From Kuschelorhynchus macadamiae (lineage: Eukaryota > Arthropoda > Insecta > Coleoptera > Curculionidae), in assembly GCA_030620095.1 (NCBI GenBank), contig JAUTXW010005222.1, forward strand, positions 124,001-188,000: 64,000 bases of DNA, read 5' to 3'. Below are positions 58,848 to 64,000 of the stretch, in pieces. Both the position numbers and the translations under genes were made by a program. Position 1 is the first letter of the stretch, and the number at the start of each line of letters is the position of its first letter. The notes beneath the pieces were generated by a model. That model was not told where the DNA came from. It was given only the letters and a program-made list of their open reading frames with translations, and made no database searches.

Positions 58848-59265
58848 AGTGCGCTATGTTTTCTGATGAAGCAAGTTCCCATTGAAATGGCTTTGTTAAT
58901 AGACACAATCTTTACTATTCGGATAGTAACCCTATGTTAATAAGATATTTTGCCAAGACAGATAGACCTTTATTGTCTGGGGCCATTGAAGATTTGAACA
59001 TATTTGATTTTTCTTAATAATACCAGTTCTATTAAATTTTGTTAAGACATTACAGAGAAACATTACATTACTTACCACTTGGCCTCTAAGGTCACCAGAT
59101 CTTACCGCCACGAACTTTTTTTTACGATATATAAACGATGTGGTATATCGTGATGAACCGCACATCGCTAAAAATATGAAAGTGAGAATTAGAAATGCAT
59201 TTTTAACTAGTACCTCTTATATTGACCAGAGGATTCATTTCTGGCAAAAATTAAAAATCATTTTG
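58848..59265 (+). pseudogene. Tc1/mariner-type transposase relic (C-terminal half)
   Basis: Shifting plus-strand frames give MFSDEASSH, NGFVNRHNLYYSDSNPMLIR (58857-58945) and then PLRSPDLTATNFFLRYINDV (59082-59140). VYRDEPHIAKNMKVRIRNAF follows (59141-59200). The phrases correspond to the FSDEA-F...G.VNrhN.R.W...NPh and W.PRSPDLT..DFFLwGy.K..VY blocks of Tc1/mariner transposases. DEA would carry the second catalytic acid. Stops and missing residues show it is dead. Terminal repeats were not found. Confidence 0.68.
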
Positions 59266-59544
59266 AACATTTACCAAAATCACTGGTCTTAACTAACAAT
59301 AATTTAACTTAGCTTTAATTGTTTTTATTTCTTTCAATATTCAGTAATATAACTACACACAATATATTTTAATGTAAGTGTATTTCTGTTACTGTTAAAT
59401 CAATATTACTAATTAAAAGGTGTAAAAATTCCGACAATTTTGTAAAAGAGGAGCTGTAACTTTTAATTCACGCCCAATAGCAACATATTATATTTTTAAA
59501 AGAGGAAGAAATGGACATTTCAAATATGGCTTAAAATACAGGGT
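59266..59544. other. Non-coding, nothing recognised
   Basis: Possibly 3' sequence of the transposon relic. No terminal repeat seen. Confidence 0.35.
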
Positions 59545-59895
59545 GTCCAATTAAAAAAGTTACTTTTAAGACCCTTCGTTTTTTGGCTGACCCTGTATAA
59601 AAACAACATAAAATGCGTAACACTTTATCAGTCAGGCTGATTTGCATCTGGCTTTAAACAATTTATAAAAAAATTGATTGCCAATAGATGCCCGTAATTG
59701 TTAGACAGGGTACTAAAATACTACTAATTTTTATACAAAAGTGGTTATAGCTTTTAAAACACACAATCAATAATAAACGCCGCCGGTACCTTTCAATAAA
59801 AGTATTTATAGAAATTACAATATACAAGGTGTTCTATTTAAAAAAATATAATTTCTGTCGCTATTCCGCGACATTGTGGAGTATCCTGTATAATC
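59545..59895. repeat. Modules with ACAGGGTGT...ACCCTGTAT ends
   Basis: Module 1 (about 59547-59601) begins TACAGGGTGTCCAATTAAAA and ends TGACCCTGTATAAAA. Module 2 (about 59821-59895) begins TACAAGGTGTTCTATTTAAA and ends AGTATCCTGTATAAT. Each has short inverted ends (ATACAGGGT / ACCCTGTAT). A further GACAGGGTACT lies between them near 59704. Confidence 0.55.
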
Positions 59896-62820
59896 CAAAT
59901 GTTAAGATCATGCACAATTACCATAGTAATCCAACGCCTAATAAGAATATCTGCTATTCCTAATAATATTCATAAAAAATACCAAATTCAGAGCATTGAG
60001 CTACGCTGTATTAAAAATTTTTATAAAAGATTTTAGTGACCGCAGATTTATAGCAGATGCAATAAAATGGGTTATGTGAATCCTACACAAAAATGTTTGT
60101 ATATTTACCGATTTAAGTGTTATTATTTAATTCTGAAAAATTAAAACCTACTGTATATAACTGCCCCAATGAAGAATTGTAAATATTTTCAAAATGCGTC
60201 ATAAAGGACATAGGACAAAGGACATAAATAAAAAATGTTTTTGTTTAGAGAATATATTACAATGTATATTATTCTGTTTTTCTTGTTCATAAATATCTTA
60301 AAATTATTTGAGAAGTTTATTTTTTCGATAGTTTTAGACCGTTTATTATAGAGTCGAGAGTGAATGAAAGGATATAATTATTATAGTATATTTTTAGAAC
60401 TGCTCGAAAGTGCGAATACTTTTCTCGATATTTTTTTATGGGCAAAAAGTGAATGTGCGATTGAGAAGAAACAGTTTGTTTCAAATTGAGCGTAATGTCT
60501 GACATATGAATCGTGCTGTACAGAAACTATGCGGGCAAAAAATATTCATTGCCATTATTAAAGGTTCCAATGAGTCAAATAAACTGGCGAAATATCTAGT
60601 GCTTTTCAACAACACATAAAGCGATTTTTAAGCGTTTTACTGGGCGTAGCCTTCAGACGCCCAAGGTCCGTGCATCGAAGTTTATAGTAAGGGTTGCCGA
60701 TAATTCATTTGCCAAGATATAGCCATAAAATAATCGTATTAGTCTAGGGAATTAAAGGAAAAATTATTGAATCGGCAGAAAGTAATTACATTTTGTATTT
60801 TTTAAGCCTATTCAATGTAACGCCGTTATTAACCTTTTTTTAATTATTTCCTATCATTAAAATGAAATAAAGCAAACTATGGTTTTTAGTTTGCACTTTT
60901 TGCTCTTGTTTTTACTGGTTCGAAAGGTGGAGGGTCGGACTACAACTCTTTTTATAATATTTTTATTTTAATAGCATCGGCACTTCATTTTTATTATTAC
61001 TATAAAAACTTCGCGCTTCTTTAAATACTGAAAAATGAATTATCTCTGACTCCTACAGTAAAATTATAATTTTAATTTAAAAGCAGATTTCATATGATTA
61101 AACAGATTAAATATTATGAACGTACGAGAGTAGTAATTGAGTTGAAGCAAAAATGTACTCTATTTCGAAAATGCACAGCTTATTTAAAATACTTTTCCGC
61201 TATTGAAACCCCTATTTTTTTTGCAAAGTTATAGTTTAATAATCGTAATAAGGCTAAGGTATGGGGATAATGTAAAACTTATGTCGACAAGGGACTATGT
61301 ATACTGTAAATCCTAATACTAGCAGCTAAAAAATGCTGAGTAGTACTCAACACCTGTAAAACAAAATCTGTAACATCTATGCTACTGGGTGCATACCAGT
61401 AGAAAACGTTACCAAATTTGTTTGGAGGCACAATAACAATAAAATAAAAGACGCAGAAATTCAAAACTGAAATGTAACAAGATTCACACTTAAATTTTAG
61501 ATAAAAGGTGTTACATTTTTATGTATAAAACGGACAGTTATCTTTTTTATTCTATCTCTGGTGGTTTCATACATTTACTATACAACAGGAAACCTTGCTT
61601 GCAGAAGGTGTACAATTTTCCTCAAAGTGGGAGAAAACATCGTAAAAGATATTTGTAACACAACTGTGCAGTAAAATATATTTTTGTTAAGATATGTAGT
61701 ATACCTCAAAGAGTATTTTTTATAGTTCATTAAAAGCCATTTTAAATTACAAAAAAAAACTTAAGAAGGGCACAAATATATGAAAATATCATGTAATCAA
61801 GTAAATAACACTACGACATGGCGAGCGTATGGAGCAAATACTAGGAAGCAATTAATTTGTAATTGTATTAATTTCCCGTGCATTTGACTCTGAATTATGC
61901 GCTCCATTTGTCCCACTTTTAGTCAGCTGTATTATCACACTTAAATTGTAAATGGCTAGTATTGAAGCCCTGAAAATAAGAATTTTGTAATAATTTTGGT
62001 ACGAATATATTCATTTGCATTATTTGTGAAATTAGGCTTAAGTAAAATGTAATATCCACTTTTATTTCTACAGCTTTATCCAGAAATAATTTTAAAATGT
62101 AGTAAAAGCATTTATTACTGAGTTGTAACCTAGAAACAAAAATGACGAATTTTTACAACCTAGTAAATATAACAGGCATAAAAGAATGGAAGCGTCTTAC
62201 CGTTCAAATCCACAAAATATTTTTAGAATCAGTAGAAAACAAATTTACGTCAAACGATCAGAACATGTGATGTCAAATACGTGACGCCATATTCAAAATT
62301 GTTTTGTATTTGTATGATGATGACTCTGCTTATCTTATTTTTGTAAAAGGAACACCGAGAATAGAGTTTGAAAGTTTTGTATATGGGACGTTCGTGACTT
62401 TCGACTAAAACGAATTGATCGTTTGAACTTAAAGAGGAATAAAATCTACTTAAATAATTTATTAAAAAAGTGCTTTTTTGTTGTTTAACTGTTAAAATTA
62501 AGACATCATGCATTTTTTGTTCTTCACGAAACATATAGTTTTATTGGACTATTAATGACACTTAATATACCTTTAATCAAAGATTAGTAGAGAATCCTCG
62601 GACTGCAGGTAGTATTGGATATTCTCTTATTCTAGGAAAGTGTCAGTAATATTTAGTTTATTATATGAACAAACTTCAGTCCTTTTTCGATTTATTTAAA
62701 AATAATTTAATAGAATCTCTACTTTTTCGTTTATAGAATGTCGAGATCGACGGAAGACCTGACTTATTTTGCATTTATTACAAGTCCAATGGAATGTTAG
62801 TGTTTAGATATGATAGATTA
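59896..62820. other. 2.9-kb stretch, nothing recognised
   Basis: AT-rich. A small hairpin (GGCGT...ACGCC) lies near 60640-60662. A 94-codon minus-strand frame at 62250-62534 has no recognisable motif. No element boundary was found. Confidence 0.4.
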
Positions 62821-62837
62821 TACAATCTGTTTCTTTC

Positions 62838-63950
62838 AGGCTCAGGTTTCTTAAGCCTAGTGGATATGGATTGTCCAGTTTATCCAGTATAAACACCACC
62901 ACAGGAACAAGGAATTGTATATATTTATTCCCTTTAAAAAGGATTTTGTACGTATTTTAGACCGGTAAAGTAACACCTTGCGGTCTTGTCTGTAGTTGCG
63001 TGTATAAACTACACTTCTAATCAGTAACTCTTTATTAGTTTCCTGTTCCTTACGTCTAATATCTTCAATGCCTTGAGCCAGTTTCTCTGCTGCCAAATGT
63101 GAAGAATATTGGTCACAAATCGCGAGGTCTCTATAAACCAAATAATTAATAACTGATTGCTTCTGTGTCGGATGATGATGTAAATTTGCATTTGGGTATC
63201 TATTCCAATATATTGGTATTCTAGAGTGCTCTTAAGAACCAACCATTTTTCTTTCCACGAGAACATCTACATATGGAATCGTGCCTACTGATTCAATTTC
63301 CATTGCACATTTTATATTCAAGAAACACGGAAACGTCTGCATATATAACCTACGTTTACAGAGTACGTCGTTTATGGAGACAACTCTAAGGCCACCTTCT
63401 CGAAAGCCTACATGAAGATATTGACTGCCGCAGGTTATCGGAGATCCCATGGCTGCTCCTGAGGTTCATTAATAAAAAGATTCTTGAAAAACGAATTATC
63501 TGATGTAATTAATGTAATTAATATTACAGAAATTGAATTATTAATAGGCAAAAGGATTTATATATACTGATTCTGCATAGAAACTTGTGTTTGTACTGGC
63601 GATAGGTTGAAGAGGTGTCTTCCAAAAGTTGCTGTAATTTCTCCACCTAATCTGCTTTGCCCATAAAGACCGTGACATTTCCCTTGTTTCCTGAAAGGAC
63701 CAAAATCTATGTACTGTCGTTTAAAGTTTTGATAGCTGTTTTCTTGGCAACTGAGATATTTGATTTGGCGGCATAGAATTTGGATGACCTTCGCTGTTCC
63801 ATACCTTATTACCTCAGGTTTCTCTACTGGAAGTCTTCTGATTGCCGTTGGACGACAGTATGTTTTCTACGGGATGTGCCTTGGTGTAATGGCGGAGTTT
63901 TAGCCTTTGAAGAGGAAGGGTTGGATGTTAACTTTGAGGTATTATAGTTT
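62838..63950 (-). pseudogene. Penelope-like RT and GIY-YIG relic (PLE4), running to the right edge
   Basis: Minus-strand pieces in order: GNVTVFMGKAD with KLQQLLEDTSS (63600-63700), then MGSPI (63437-63451), the motif B remnant. FREGGLRVVSINDVLCKR, MEIESVGTIPYVDVLVERK (63250-63310), HHHPTQKQSVINYLVYRDLA (63110-63180) and HLAAEKLAQGIEDIRRK follow. The nuclease fragment IYTIPCSCGGVYTG and SISTRLKK lies near 62850-62920. The order RT, post-RT linker, GIY-YIG is that of Penelope-like elements. The ESxGTIPYxDVLVxR block follows the catalytic motif in this group. YxDD and most of the palm are missing. There are several frameshifts. It belongs to a different PLE family from PLE1-3. Confidence 0.75.
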
Positions 63951-64000
63951 ATATGCAATAAATAAATGTTTAAGTTTGCTGATCAATAAAAGGCAATATC

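Noticed and set aside
62250..62534. 94-codon minus-strand frame
   Set aside because: No recognisable family, no splice or promoter context, and typical of chance frames in this AT-rich DNA.

Overview
The window is eukaryotic, AT-rich (roughly 70% by eye) and dominated by transposable elements. An insect or other arthropod genome is the best guess. The evidence is an errantivirus-type gag-pol-env LTR retrotransposon primed by tRNA-Ser, several Penelope-like elements (PLEs), jockey/CR1-type LINE relics, a Tc1/mariner relic and a tyrosine-recombinase (Crypton-like) relic. The species cannot be named from the sequence. No multi-exon host gene, rRNA, tRNA or CRISPR array is recognisable. One short, very tentative secreted-peptide exon candidate lies near 35.4 kb.

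Layout. 1-10.5 kb is mostly unrecognised AT-rich DNA. It holds a degenerate ~139-bp tandem repeat at the left edge, a 224-bp inverted repeat with a hammerhead-like motif (2.5-3.2 kb) and a 236-bp MITE-like element (9.0-9.3 kb). At 10.5-11.7 kb a direct repeat and a palindrome abut a minus-strand PLE reverse-transcriptase relic. At 11.96-19.98 kb lies an apparently complete 8,020-bp errantivirus-like element. Its 320-bp LTRs differ at one position, it sits in an (AT)n tract, its Gag, Pol and Env frames are long and open, and it carries a canonical -1 slippery heptamer and an env splice donor/acceptor pair that agree in frame. At 20.1-24.0 kb lies PLE1, a head-to-head Penelope insertion with 1.2-kb inverted arms. 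At 24.0-30.5 kb a diverged inverted repeat brackets a second head-to-head PLE (PLE2). PLE3 (37.1-38.6 kb) sits between (AT)n tracts.

Further right the relics are a tyrosine recombinase (44.0-44.9 kb, minus), a lone GIY-YIG fragment (45.7-46.1 kb, minus), and a jockey/CR1-like LINE split by about 2.5 kb of unrelated DNA (49.2-54.1 kb). Two LINE fragments in opposite orientation follow (55.7-56.5 kb), then a Tc1/mariner transposase relic (58.8-59.3 kb). A PLE relic with RT and GIY-YIG parts (62.8-64.0 kb, minus) runs towards the right edge.

How the parts work together. In the LTR element one RNA can serve three products. Gag comes from the unspliced RNA. Gag-Pol comes from a -1 frameshift inside a 166-nt overlap. 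Env comes from a spliced RNA whose tiny first coding exon starts at the first AUG after the primer-binding site. The PLEs are a different replication class (RT plus GIY-YIG endonuclease). In this window three of them (PLE1-3) are head-to-head inverted, and their ends carry hammerhead-like cores or a related stem-GAAA signature. The most checkable discoveries are the env splicing scheme, the frameshift site, and the hammerhead-like motifs at three separate places.
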